From Pseudoneurospora amorphoporcata (Eukaryota; Ascomycota; Sordariomycetes; Sordariales; Sordariaceae), in assembly GCA_033297205.1 (NCBI GenBank), contig MU859077.1:62001-126000 (forward strand): a DNA stretch of 64,000 nucleotides, written 5' to 3'. Below the pieces are notes generated by a model that was not told where the DNA came from, searched no databases, and saw nothing but the letters and a program-made list of their open reading frames with translations. Positions 1-9,865 of this stretch are shown one piece after another. How positions within the stretch are numbered: the stretch's first letter is position 1; every line of letters begins with the position of its first letter. The position numbers were made by a program, and so were the translations under genes.

Positions 1-277
1 GACACCGGAAAAAATCATGGATATCAAATCTTTGGGACCATTGGCCCTTGGACGGGTGTTTGTTTTGATTGAAAAGGGGCTCCTTTCAAACTCCTGAAGA
101 AAATCTTGGCAGAAAACCGTTTTCCCCTTATGACTTTGCCATATCTACTGCGTCTGCCCCCAAGTCAAAAGAATCACATGATCAGTCATGTATCAGAAAA
201 AGGCGGTCGATCTCGCCAGCAGCAGATCCATCTCTTTCTTAATCTCACACTCACCATCACCGTCACCATTAATTACC

Positions 278-1221
278 ATGTCATCACCACCACCACCAAA
301 CCACCTTGTTATCGTCTGCGGACACGCCATCTGGCTCGGCGGCCCAGCAAACGGCTGGGACGAATCCGAATGGCTGATCGAGCCCTACAAGAAGGGCGAA
401 ACGCCCACGTTCATTGCCCACATCAAAGCAGGCGTGGAAGAACTAGCCAAAGATGACCGCGCGGTGTTGATGTTTTCCGGGTTTGTACTCGAACAACTTT
501 CGAACTTCACCCGCATATGACTAACCGGGCACCAACAAAAAGTGGCCCAACCCGTCCCGAAACCCGCCTCTCCGAGGCCCAAAGTTACTACAACCTAGCC
601 CTCGCCAACTCCTTTTTCGGTCTCTCGCCACCTACTTCTACTTCTCCCACCACATCCTCTTTCACAGACTTCACAGACCGCATCCACCTAGAAGAACGCG
701 CCCTGGACTCCTATTACAACATCCTCTTCTCCGTCATCCACTACTGGCGCGTCGTTGAGCATCCTCAGCACGCCTGCTGCTGGCCGGAGCGCATCACCAT
801 TGTCAGCCACGCCTTCAAGCGGAACCGGCTGGTGGAGGGCCACTGTGCTGCTATTTTCGGGTTGGATTCCTCCTCACCTCTCCTGGGAAAAAGGGTGAGG
901 TTTGTGGGGATTAACCCGCCTGGGATCGATGGGGTTGGGGGAGTTGTTGAAGGGGATGAGGATGGGGAGTCTTCGAACGTGAAGAAGAAGAAGGAAGCCA
1001 TGCAAGGGGTGCAGTTGGCGCTGGGACAGTGGGCTGATGATCCGCATGGGGTTGGAGAGGAACTGGCTGGGAAGAGGAGGGCGAGGAACTTTTGGGGGGT
1101 GGATCAGCGGTTGTTCTTTAGTGAGGGGGAGAGGAGGAGGAGCGGAATTGAGACGAGGGTTTTGGAAGATGGAAGTGAAGCATTGGTTGATGGAGAGAAG
1201 CCGAGGCCTTGGGCTAGGTGA
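278..1221 (+). CDS. DUF218 (YdcF-like) family protein
   Basis: Two exons, 278-480 and 543-1221, give 293 residues. The first intron (481-542) has donor GTTTGT, a branch-like CTAAC and acceptor AAG; splicing joins MFSG to GPTRPETRLSEAQ, which restores the conserved SGG-T-PET-SEA core of the DUF218/YdcF family. The N-terminus LVIVCGHAIWLGG is the first beta strand and loop of that fold, and ITIVSHAFKRNR near the middle is the second conserved strand. The ATG at 278 is chosen because the hydrophobic first strand follows directly; an upstream in-frame ATG at 188 would add a Ser-rich stretch. The biochemical role of fungal DUF218 proteins is not established. The gene is convergent with the hydrolase that ends at 1318. 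Family call is firm, function unknown. Confidence 0.85.
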
Positions 1222-1317
1222 GAGATGGTGTATGGTGTGTGTTTGTTTGTGTGGTCAATTAGGGTAGTCTGTGGAAATCTAGAGGTGGTGACGTCTATGC
1301 TGTGAATGACCGAACAT

Positions 1318-2571
1318 TCAGATCTTGGACTTCCCATTCCTTGCTTGAGCAGCTATGTCCGCATCAGCGCCCTTAACCACCTCCTTCACCCACTCAACGG
1401 CGTCCTTGACCATGCCAACGCTGAAGGTGTGTCCAACACCCGCATAAGTCCTCTCATCCACCGAGATCCTCGCCTCCTTGTACTTCTCTGCGGCCTCCTT
1501 GAACCACTTTGTGAACGCCTCACCGCACCGAGGGGGCACGAGCTTGTCTTCTGCGCCATTGCAAAGGAGGAACTGCTTTCCTTGAAGACGTTCGATAAGA
1601 ATCTGCCGTCTTTGACTTTCCTCTTCGTCTGCCGAGCTGGGGGAGGAAGACGGCGAAGATGGGGATGAAGGAATGGGAGAAGTGCCAAACAGGATTCCCT
1701 TCGGGTCCGTCCTGCAAGCGGCCGCAACCAAGGAAGGAGGGAAGTCCTTACTCCCCAGGAAGGTGGCGGCGCCGGTGTCGGCAGAGTAAGTTGATAGTTT
1801 TGAGAGACGGGCACGGTCGGTGATGAGGTCTATCAGGCGGTTAGTTGCTATGGCATTTCAAAACGGAGAGGAATAATAAGAACAACTTACTCATATAATC
1901 AGGACACCCAATAACCGCCACGCCAGCGCGCACTCTGGGGTCCGCAAACATCAGCTGCCACACGCTGTGTCCGCCCAGTGAGACGCCCAGAGCAAGGTGG
2001 TGGTCAATCACCTTTCTCTGCTTCCCTTCCTCCCCGCTATCATGGAAGAGATATGACTCCACGACATCCCTAAGTCAAGTCGGTATTATCAGTCACAGTC
2101 CCAACGCCCATTACGCCCACTCCGTCAAGTGTTCATAATCAAAGAAACTCACAACAAAACCCTCTGATCCCCCACCATGCCCACAATCCCCCCCAACATA
2201 TCCTGCGCATGCGTCTTGTTCCCTTCCCTCCACGCTCCGTTCGCCGGATCATGCACCAATCTCGTCCCGTGGTTCCGCTGGTCGTAGGCCAAGGCAATCA
2301 ACCCCCTACTACTATCCTTCTCACTTGAGGTCGACTCGTTCCAAGCACCAACACACCGCGCCGCAATCTCCCGCATGTGCTCCTTGTTCCGCGTCCGCTG
2401 GTGGTGCAGCCACAAACAGGAAACACGAGTGACGCTGGCGGGAAGTTCGTCGAGACCGTAGACGTCGACGAGGAGGCCGGCCATGGGGATGGTTTTAAGG
2501 GAGATGGGGGCGACGGGAGGCAGGCCGTCGGTGGAGATGCCGCCGGAGTTGGAGGCGGTTTGGACAACCAT
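1318..2571 (-). CDS. Alpha/beta hydrolase family protein
   Basis: Three exons read on the minus strand: 2571-2153, 2069-1891 and 1829-1318, total 369 residues. Both introns have clean signals (donors GTGAGT and GTAAGT; CTAAC before the second acceptor). The nucleophile elbow GVSLGGHS lies in exon 2, so the serine is the likely catalytic residue; an early ALAYDQRNHGTR segment resembles the strand and oxyanion region, and VGHTF near the C-terminus supplies a plausible catalytic histidine with AEDKLVPP as the acid loop. These are typical of serine hydrolases of the alpha/beta fold; substrate cannot be told. The start at 2571 (MVVQTASNSGG) is preferred; an in-frame ATG at 2703 would add a low-complexity Thr/Ser leader. 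It is divergent from the HD-domain gene at 3687. Confidence 0.85.
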
Positions 2572-3686
2572 TGTTGCGGCGGTTCCTTGGTATGGCTGTT
2601 CCTCTGATCTTTGGAATTGGGAAGTTGAATTGGAGAGTTCGGATCCGGGGGGGGACTTTGTTGTTGTTGTTGTTGTCGTCGACAGGGAAGGGAGACGTTG
2701 CACGGCCCTTAGCGAGGATATCGGACGGAACGGATGAACGGAGCTGAAGGAGGTTGACTTTGGATGAGGAAAGGATGGGAGGTTGATATGGGATCAACAA
2801 AAGAGGAGATGTTATGAAGATGAGATTTGACAGATGAAAACCGGAGCCAAACCCCTTTGAATCATGGAAAGTGAAAATCAGTTTGACATTCGGTGGCGTT
2901 GAACCGAGGCACCGGGACGCTAGCGGAGGCGGGAGGTTGTGCTTACCCCACCTTGAACGGCACCGGTACGGCCCACGGGTGGGGCTTTACAGGCGGGGTT
3001 AGAGAACCTTTTAGGCCTCCCTTCCCCTGGTGTTCTTCTGGCCGCATCATCCGCTGCAATGCTATCGATGAGAGTTGCTGAATATCAAGTGATGAACTAT
3101 GCTGATAATGGATATTATTTTCCAGTTTGTTTTTCAAAAGTGCCATCTCCGGGAAGTATTTAGCCGTATGTCCGTTTAGCACAATGACAGCAACTCGAGG
3201 ATCGACTTTGGTCGTTGATGGATCTACAGAAACTTACTTTATCAGTGACTGAAGAGCTTAAGAGAAGAAACGAAACTACTCATTTCATCCTATGCCGAAT
3301 GCAGCGGCGAACGGGACGGGACGGGACCAGCCCAGACGCAAACGAAGCGGGGCCCACCCGGCGCTGGCCCCGCTTTAATTCGGGGTATGCTACGGTCCTC
3401 CGCCCAGATATAACCGCTCCCCGCTCCGGCATCTAGGCAACAGCAGGCAGCCACGGGCTTCAAACTGAGTCATAGTTCTTTTTTTTCTTTTTTTTTTGTT
3501 GTTGTAGATTTCCTAGGAGATTGTGAACGTTTTTTTTTTTTTAAGCATCACTCAACGGGCTATAAAATGTTTCAAATTTGGCAAAATCGTTCCAACCCTG
3601 TAGACTAGACTTCACTCGCTCCAAATCCTGAACAGACCATCAAGTACTTGAATTTCAACCCTCAGTCAAAATTTTTTATCAAAAAA
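2572..3686. other. Divergent intergenic region, hydrolase / HD-domain gene
   Basis: About 1.1 kb lies between the two divergent starts and must hold both promoters. It contains T-rich tracts at about 3479-3497 and 3530-3542 and a TATAAAA box at 3561-3567 on the HD-gene side. No convincing coding region is seen; the small ORFs here lack splice logic or family features. Confidence 0.6.
3561..3567 (+). promoter_or_regulatory. TATA box of the HD-domain gene
   Basis: A perfect TATAAAA sits 120 bp upstream of the ATG at 3687 and just downstream of T-rich tracts, a common arrangement in fungal promoters. Assignment rests on motif and spacing alone. Confidence 0.55.
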
Positions 3687-4543
3687 ATGGACACCCTCAA
3701 AGATGATCCCCTAGTCCAAGCCGTCACGGCCTACGTAAAGGACTACATGAGCAACTACGACGCGTCCCACGACTGGAGCCACATCGAGCGTGTGGTCGGG
3801 CTATCGCACTACATCTACGCCAAGTCCGCCAACAAGGACTCACTGGATCTTCGCACCATCCACCTTGCAGCCCTCTTACACGACGTCGGTGACAAGAAGT
3901 CAGTTTCCCCCCCTTCTTTTTTTCTTCTCCTCCTTCCTCCCAGCCTCACATGTCTTGACCGTCACCCAAACCCTTAACCCTGTCCCGGTCCCTGTCCCGG
4001 TCCCTGTCCAGTCTTGATCTCACCTTTCAATCCACATCCCCTCCACTCTCGTCTCACCCTCACCCTCACCCTCATGCCTACCCTCACTAACACATCGGCA
4101 TTATTAGATACCTAAAGTCCAACGAAGACCCAACAACCCTCATCCAAACCCTCCTCACCTCCCTCTCCTGCCCTGAAGCCCTAGCTTCCAAAATCCAAAC
4201 CATCTGCCTCAACGTCTCCTACAGCACCGAGACCAAGAACCCCGCCAACCCGGGCTTCATCACCTCTCTGATTCAGAAGCACCCGGAGCTGGCCGTGGTA
4301 CAGGACGCAGACAGGCTGGACGCCGTTGGCGCGGTGGGGCTGGGACGTATGTTTACGTTCGGCGGAGCCAAGACGGGGAGGGACATGGCGGGCAGTATGG
4401 AACATGTGGATGAGAAGCTGGTGAGGTTGGTGGACTTGGCCAAGACGGATGTGGGGAGGGAGTTGATGAGGGAGCGGACGGAGAGGCTGAGGGTTTTTCA
4501 GGGGTGGTGGGAGGACGAGGTTGGGTTTGTAAAGCGTCTTTGA
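3687..4543 (+). CDS. HD-domain phosphohydrolase-like protein
   Basis: Exons 3687-3898 and 4108-4543 give 215 residues. The metal-binding HD pattern is visible: HDWSHIERV near residue 32 gives the first histidine, ALLHDVGDKK at about 64-71 gives the His-Asp pair, and VQDADRLDA in exon 2 gives the distal aspartate. This matches small metal-dependent phosphohydrolases related to bacterial YedJ; the substrate is unknown, nucleotides being the usual class. The intron has donor GTCAGT and acceptor TAG; splicing rebuilds DKKYLKSN. The intron is 209 bp, longer than its neighbours because of internal repeats (see separate entry). The ATG at 3687 follows a TATA box; an in-frame codon at 3648 would add only an A/T-rich leader. 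Confidence 0.88.
3978..4072 (+). repeat. Simple repeats inside the HD-gene intron
   Basis: Two full copies and one partial copy of the 12-mer CCCTGTCCCGGT run from 3978 to 4009, followed at about 4053-4072 by a CACCCT hexamer run. Both lie in the intron 3899-4107 and account for its greater length. Confidence 0.8.
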
Positions 4544-5267
4544 AACCCTTTGGGATTGATCATGGACAGACATACTTTCCTTGTCCATGTTGATTCACAG
4601 ATGCTAGTTACAAGTTCTTTGTATTACTGGATGTGCTAATTCTATGCAGTCCGCTTTTCTTGTAGACTTCTCGAAACAATCCTTTTACCATGTTGGTATA
4701 ACGGATGCCACTCCGTCGCCTTACCAGACTAGACATATGCACATCAGGATCTCAGCTGATTGTGTCAGTCAAACGAATGTGTGGCTGAACAGCTTGTGTA
4801 ACAAAAGCCTAGTAGTGGTAGGCTGCACCAGGAGCAAAAGCAGCATACCTACCCTGTGCCGCCCTCAAGACTCTTCCCTCATACTACTACCAGGCTGGAG
4901 TGACTTGGGCCAGCTCGAGCCTTTTAGGTGCCCGTTCTCGAGTGAAGTAAATCGGGACGACTCGTCGGTTGCTGTATTAGCTGGCACACTCGAGCATAGG
5001 GTTGCCTCCACCCAGGTTATGTGACCTGCCCTATATCTTTCCTCTGTTCCAAAATGGCCTGAAATGATTTTGTTCCAAAAGAATAACGCCTTAGCGCCGC
5101 CGTAAAATGTTGGTATCGTTTTCCGTGAAAGTGAAACCCAACTGTAAACACCAATTGAATGAACCTGAAACTCGAGCCGTGAATATCATGTTCGCTTCGG
5201 CAATCTGTCCCGGCTGCTATGTTGTCGTGCCTTTTCTCAAGCTACTCTCATCGTACACCAGTCTACT
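4544..5267. other. Convergent 3' intergenic region with CTCGAG cluster
   Basis: The region separates the 3' ends of the HD-domain gene and U1-C. No gene is evident. Four CTCGAG palindromes occur at 4914, 4937, 4989 and 5171, far denser than chance for a hexamer. Confidence 0.6.
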
Positions 5268-6040
5268 TCACCTCTTGTCGGCACCCGGAGGCCCTTGACC
5301 AGGGGCACCGAAAGGGGGCATGCCGGGGAACCCACCTGGCGCACCGGGAGGCGGAAAGGGGAAGTTTCCTGCTCCAGGAGGGGGGAAGGGGAGACCTCCA
5401 GGGGGCGGGAATGGCAGACCACCAGGGCCGGGCATCGGCGGTGGTACGCCAGGCATACCAGCAGGAGGCATACCGGGGAAAGGAGGCATTGGAGGCATTC
5501 CGCGAGCTGCTGGCGCTCCCGGGGGAGGGAGACCGCCGGGCGCGCCTGGGGCACCAAAGGCTCCAGGAGGGGGCACCGCGGGCATGCCTGGGAACGGAGG
5601 GGGCATGCCGCCAGGGAAAGGCGGGAAGGGGGGGACGCCGGCACCCGGGGGCGGGAAGACACCGAGACCGGGAGGAATCCCGCCGGGTTGGTTCTGAGGA
5701 AGCATGGGGTTGGCGTGGGCTTGGCCTTCGGCGGCGTAGGAGGAGGTGATCGAGTCAATGACGGATTGGGCCTTCTCATGACCGATTTCTAGAGACAAAA
5801 GCGCGTTAGTGATGCGGTGAAGTCGGAAATTGTAGGTCGGGGGGTGGTGGTGGTGGTGGCATACGTTGGTAGTAGTCAACAACGTTTCGTAGATGGTTAC
5901 GACCGCTGTTGTGCGCCTTGCGGACGCTCATGGAATCGTGCGTGAGGTACACATCGCAGTAGTCGCAAAAGACTGTACAAGATGTCGTCAGTATTGAGAA
6001 TTGAAGATGAGCGGTTAAAGCAATACTCACATTTCGGCAT
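5268..6040 (-). CDS. yhc1: U1 small nuclear ribonucleoprotein C (U1-C)
   Basis: Three exons on the minus strand: 6040-6031 (only 10 nt), 5972-5865 and 5788-5268, giving 212 residues. The 10-nt first exon encodes MPK plus one base; splicing produces MPKFFCDYCDVYLTHDS, the hallmark U1-C N-terminus. The matrin-type C2H2 zinc finger uses Cys6, Cys9, His24 and His30, followed by NVVDYYQ. The remainder is a Pro/Gly/Met-rich tail (repeated PGMPP, FPPPGA blocks), longer than the finger but typical of fungal U1-C. Known role: U1-C stabilises U1 snRNA pairing with the 5' splice site in commitment-complex formation in the nucleus. Donors are GTGAGT and GTATGC. The gene is divergent from erv25. Confidence 0.97.
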
Positions 6041-6586
6041 TTTGACAGGATGCGATTGCGAATTACTCTGAATCAATAGTATTCGAACTCGTTAGTGTTG
6101 CCCTCGGGGATGATCGTGGGTTGGATGGCAACAAAATGATGCGGCGCGCGACAACGACGAAGACAAAAGAAGGTTTGCAAGGCTGAAGAAGCACTGGGAC
6201 ACAGGGACGCGATGACCAAAGCGGGACCCGCCAGGTTGGCCCTTGTGGTGCTTGGCAACAGTGGTCCCCCAAGGCTTCCCCAAAAAAGCTCCCCTGAGTG
6301 CGGTTCACGGCTGCTGATTGGCGAGGCGGGGCACACGACCTGTCACCCGTGTGGACATGCTCCAGACCTGTCCCAGCTGTCCTTGCCTGCCCAAGGAGAA
6401 GCCGCCAGATTTCCCCTAGATCCAAGGCGCGGAGCTTCCCATCAATCAATACAGCCCACTACGACACGACTAGGCCATTGCATAGCTTCCGTCACTTCAA
6501 CTGACGGTGCTGACATTTCGACGACATTTCGTACCTTTTCCCCGGTCACCGCCAAACCCCCGTTAATACCCCGTCACACAGCAACC
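6041..6586. other. Shared divergent promoter region, U1-C / erv25
   Basis: The 546 bp between the two ATGs must carry both promoters and both leaders. No clear TATA box is seen, fitting housekeeping genes. A CT-rich stretch precedes the erv25 start. No further gene is visible. Confidence 0.6.
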
Positions 6587-7498
6587 ATGGCATCCATAAA
6601 GTCGCTGCTGAGCGGGTTCCTGCTGCTCGCCGGCGCCGCGCAAGCTCTCAAGTTCGACCTGGAGGCTACCTCTTCATACCACGGCAACCAGCGACGATGC
6701 ATACGGAACTTTGTCAACAGGGATACATTGGTGGTCGTAACGGCTACGCTTGACGGATACAAGGGCGATGGCATGAACGTCAACATGCACGTAGGTGCTC
6801 TCCCTCGTGGTTGGTGCAAGTTAAAAGGGGCTAGGGGATGGATCACGGGGCGGTCAATCACATGGACGAGCCTGACTTTTGGACGCGATACAGATCTCCG
6901 ATAGCCACGGAAACGAGTACGGCAAGGCCAAGGACATCGCTGGCGAGCAGCGCATTGTCTTCACCTCGCATCACGACGCGGCCTTCGACGTGTGCTTCGA
7001 GAACCACCTTACTGGTTGTACGTACAACCCTTGGCCATGACAACAACAAGCAAAACAGCATACAAAGGCTCGGATGGAATACTGACAAGATCGCGATGGT
7101 TAGCCAAGTATGTCGAGAACCCCCGTCGCCACGTCGAGCTCGATATCGACATTGGTGCCGATGCCAAGGACTGGTCTGCTATTCAGGCCACCGAGAAGCT
7201 TAAGCCACTCGAAACCGATCTGCGCCGTATCGAGGAGATGGTCGGTGAGGTTGTTAGCGAGATGGACTACTTGCGCGCTCGTGAGCAGAAGCTCCGTGAT
7301 ACCAACGAGAGCACCAACAACCGTGTCAAGTGGTTCGGCATGGCCACTACTTTCCTCCTCATTGTTCTTTGGGGGTGGCAGATTATGTACCTCAGGGCAT
7401 ACTTCAGGTTTGTCCTACCTCTCAAGATCCTAAAAATTAGCTTTTTAAAGGCCTCCGCGACTAACATGTCTGTGACTAGATCCAAGCATCTTATTTAA
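6587..7498 (+). CDS. erv25: Erv25, p24-family (EMP24/GP25L) cargo receptor
   Basis: Four exons, 6587-6790, 6894-7017, 7104-7407 and 7480-7498, give 216 residues. A signal peptide (MASIKSLLSGFLLLAGAAQA) is followed by the lumenal GOLD domain with its two cysteines (RRCIRNF and DVCFEN), a coiled-coil stretch (about LKPLETDLRRIEEMVGE), a single transmembrane helix and the short cytosolic tail YFRSKHLI. This is the p24 layout; members cycle between ER and Golgi in COPII/COPI vesicles as hetero-oligomers. The second donor is taken as GTACGT at 7018, which restores LTGSKYV; the nearer GTTGTA would give a less conserved junction. The last exon is only 19 nt and encodes SKHLI and the stop. From memory the protein is nearly identical to N. 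crassa Erv25. Confidence 0.97.
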
Positions 7499-8233
7499 TG
7501 GGTTGGGCGCGACCTACAATGACGACCCACAAGTACCACTGTCCAAACTACCTTACTATTTATACGGCTTTATGGTAACGACGGGCGGGAGGTTTTATGA
7601 ACTCATCTTTACAACACGCAACGCAGGCGGGCGAATGGGATACAATAGGTTGGAGATCTCTGGTGTAACTATATACGGTAATGTGTTTCGGCCAAAAAGC
7701 TATGGAGTAAAAAGGAGAATCGACTGCATGCTGAATGAGCCGTCTAATTCGAAGCTCAAACTGGTAGGAACACAAGTGTTTTTTGTGCAATGCATCTGGA
7801 GCAATAACATCCCAAAAGGGGCGGTGATAATGAGATGAAACATCAACAATTCAAAAGAGCATGGGACGGGTGGCGATGTCGTGGATGGATGACGGAGATG
7901 CGGAGGGATGAACCGGAACCGGCCTGCCCCGGCAACAATTAATTTTTCGGCCTCGGCCCCCGTGCATTGTATGATCACTTGCCAAGCCCGCCGAACTAGC
8001 GTAAGGAACGGGGCATTGTAGCGTTCTGTAAATCGGCCCCGAACGGAATCCTACAACAATTCCCGATCCGTCACTTCGACATCCTCATTTATAAGCCGGA
8101 GCAGTTTAGTTCGCGCAACGGCACACCCTCTCCACATCCGCCCCATCCGAGCGATTTATACACCTCTGTCCGTCTCTCCCCGGCTACGGTTCATCTTCGA
8201 GTGTTGCAACAAACAAACAAACAACCCGCAACG
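7499..8233. other. Intergenic, erv25 3' end / SDHAF2 promoter
   Basis: The 735 bp stretch shows no supportable gene. A 111-codon ORF directly after the erv25 stop (7503-7838) has no recognisable domain and poor third-position bias. A TTTATAAG sequence near 8088-8095, about 140 bp before the SDHAF2 ATG, may act as a TATA element. Confidence 0.5.
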
Positions 8234-9001
8234 ATGGCTTCCTCTCTTCGCGCCCTCCGGCCCGCGGCCGCCACCTTTGCGCGCGCTGCCGCCGTGCGCC
8301 CCGTCTCGGTCTCGGCCAGCAGATACGTCATTGCCTTTTCGCGATCGGCCAGCAACGACAGCACAGATAACCAGCAAAAGAGGGACCTCGACGTCGGCGA
8401 ACTGCAGGGTGCCACCTTCAAGATCGAGCCCCTCCGGAGAGTCGGCGAGGACCCGGCCACCATGCGGGCGCGTCTTCTTTGTATGTTTTTCTTTTTCCCC
8501 TTTGCCTTATGCCACCCATACCTTCCATCACTATCCCAAGTTCCAACAAAGCAACCACCAACTAACCTTTTGGCAACCAAAAAAAACACAGACCAATCCC
8601 GCAAACGCGGCACCCTCGAATCGGACCTAATCCTCTCCACCTTCGCCCAATCCCACCTGCAATCCATGTCCCCCGAGCAACTCAAGCAATACGATTTGTT
8701 CCTTGACGAGAACGACTGGGACATTTACTACTGGGCCACTCAGGAACCCCCCCTTCCCGGTCAGGAGAACCAACATCTTCAGAACAGCGAAGCTTTGTCG
8801 GAGAAGGAACAGTTGCCGCCCAACCCGCGCTCGGGCGAGTGGGCGCAGACGATCGGCACCTTCAAGCCCGCCTACAGACCGGTCCCCGCGCGGTGGAAGG
8901 GGAGCGAGATTTTGGAGCTGTTGAGACAGCATGTTAAGGACAAAGGGATGGGGAGGAAGGGGGGGATGGCGTTTATGCCTAGGTTGGAGGAGTATAAGTG
9001 A
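8234..9001 (+). CDS. SDHAF2: Succinate dehydrogenase assembly factor 2, mitochondrial
   Basis: Exons 8234-8480 and 8592-9001 give 218 residues. The N-terminus is an arginine/alanine-rich, acid-free mitochondrial presequence (MASSLRALRPAAATFARAAA). Splicing at the GTATGT donor yields RARLLYQSRKRGTLESDL, the signature of SDHAF2/Sdh5 (SdhE in bacteria), which promotes FAD attachment to the succinate dehydrogenase flavoprotein. The conserved core continues through LILSTFAQ, SPEQLKQYDLFLDENDWDIY. A C-terminal extension after the core (about residues 150-218, ending MPRLEEYK) is longer than in animal proteins but is usual in fungal ones to my knowledge. It is convergent with Dsn1. Confidence 0.95.
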   Translation: MASSLRALRPAAATFARAAAVRPVSVSASRYVIAFSRSASNDSTDNQQKRDLDVGELQGATFKIEPLRRVGEDPATMRARLLCMFFFFPFALCHPYLPSLSQVPTKQPPTNLLATKKNTDQSRKRGTLESDLILSTFAQSHLQSMSPEQLKQYDLFLDENDWDIYYWATQEPPLPGQENQHLQNSEALSEKEQLPPNPRSGEWAQTIGTFKPAYRPVPARWKGSEILELLRQHVKDKGMGRKGGMAFMPRLEEYK

Positions 9002-9865
9002 ATGGACGACAAGGGTAAAAGGCAAGGGGGCAGGCAGGTGGGAAGTTTGAGGCTCGTGGATTTTTGGGTAGGCTAGGCTAGGTTAGATGGATGACCTACT
9101 CTAGTCAGACGCCTGCGAGCTGAGCTGAGTCGACTGACCGCAGATGAGGGAGGATGACGAAGAGGAGGGAGTGTTGTACGATAATGGTATTTCAGTACAA
9201 GTTATGTACGCCATATGGGTCAGCCCTCCCAAAAAAAAAATTGTACGAAACGGGTATATTTTGGATACGTGGTCGGATGAGCATATCGAAACAATGTGAA
9301 CATCTATAACGCTTCTGAGTTAGATATCTAATTCTAGGTCCTGGTTCAGGATAAATGGGCTGGCCGTAAGGTGACGGACGACGTTGCCCGCTCGGCCTTT
9401 GGTCTCTCTCCCTCTACCGGCTTCCAAGTCTAAGCTTCAGCAATTTATCAAGAGCCAGAACATATCTACGCACGAAAACGATGAATGTCGGATTGGGACT
9501 AAGAATTGAGCCGCTGAAAGCAAAACACGGAACAGTCTCTTCGGACTATTCGAATGGTGGGTGGTTCTGATGTGCTACATAGTAAAGACATGATGGGGCA
9601 CTACACCACGACGGCCGCATTGAATGTTTGCTTCGGGACCACCACACGTCCGAGAACGCTCTCAATTTGATGCTCCTCGCCTCGCGGCCTGAATGCTGAA
9701 ACCGCAGCCCATGGTACACTATACGTACCTCGCATATGCTTGAAACACAGATATCTCCGCCCTTGCCGGTCTTGCCCCAAACCCCTGGTTCCGTGAACAA
9801 GAGCACAAAAGAATTAGAGAAGGGTATCCACAAAACGGGAAAATTCCTGTCGTGATTCCATTGCC
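9002..9865. other. Convergent intergenic region, SDHAF2 / Dsn1
   Basis: Both neighbours end here, so the stretch holds two 3' UTRs and terminators. An A-run near 9231-9240 is present. I see no gene or RNA in it. Confidence 0.5.

Noticed and set aside
5237..5779. Long ORFs in all frames over the U1-C tail
   Set aside because: The GC-rich Pro/Gly/Met repeat of U1-C lacks stops in several frames; only the spliced minus-strand frame matches a known protein.
7503..7838. 111-codon ORF just downstream of erv25
   Set aside because: Begins right after the erv25 stop in probable 3' UTR, with no domain and AT-ending codons unlike neighbours.
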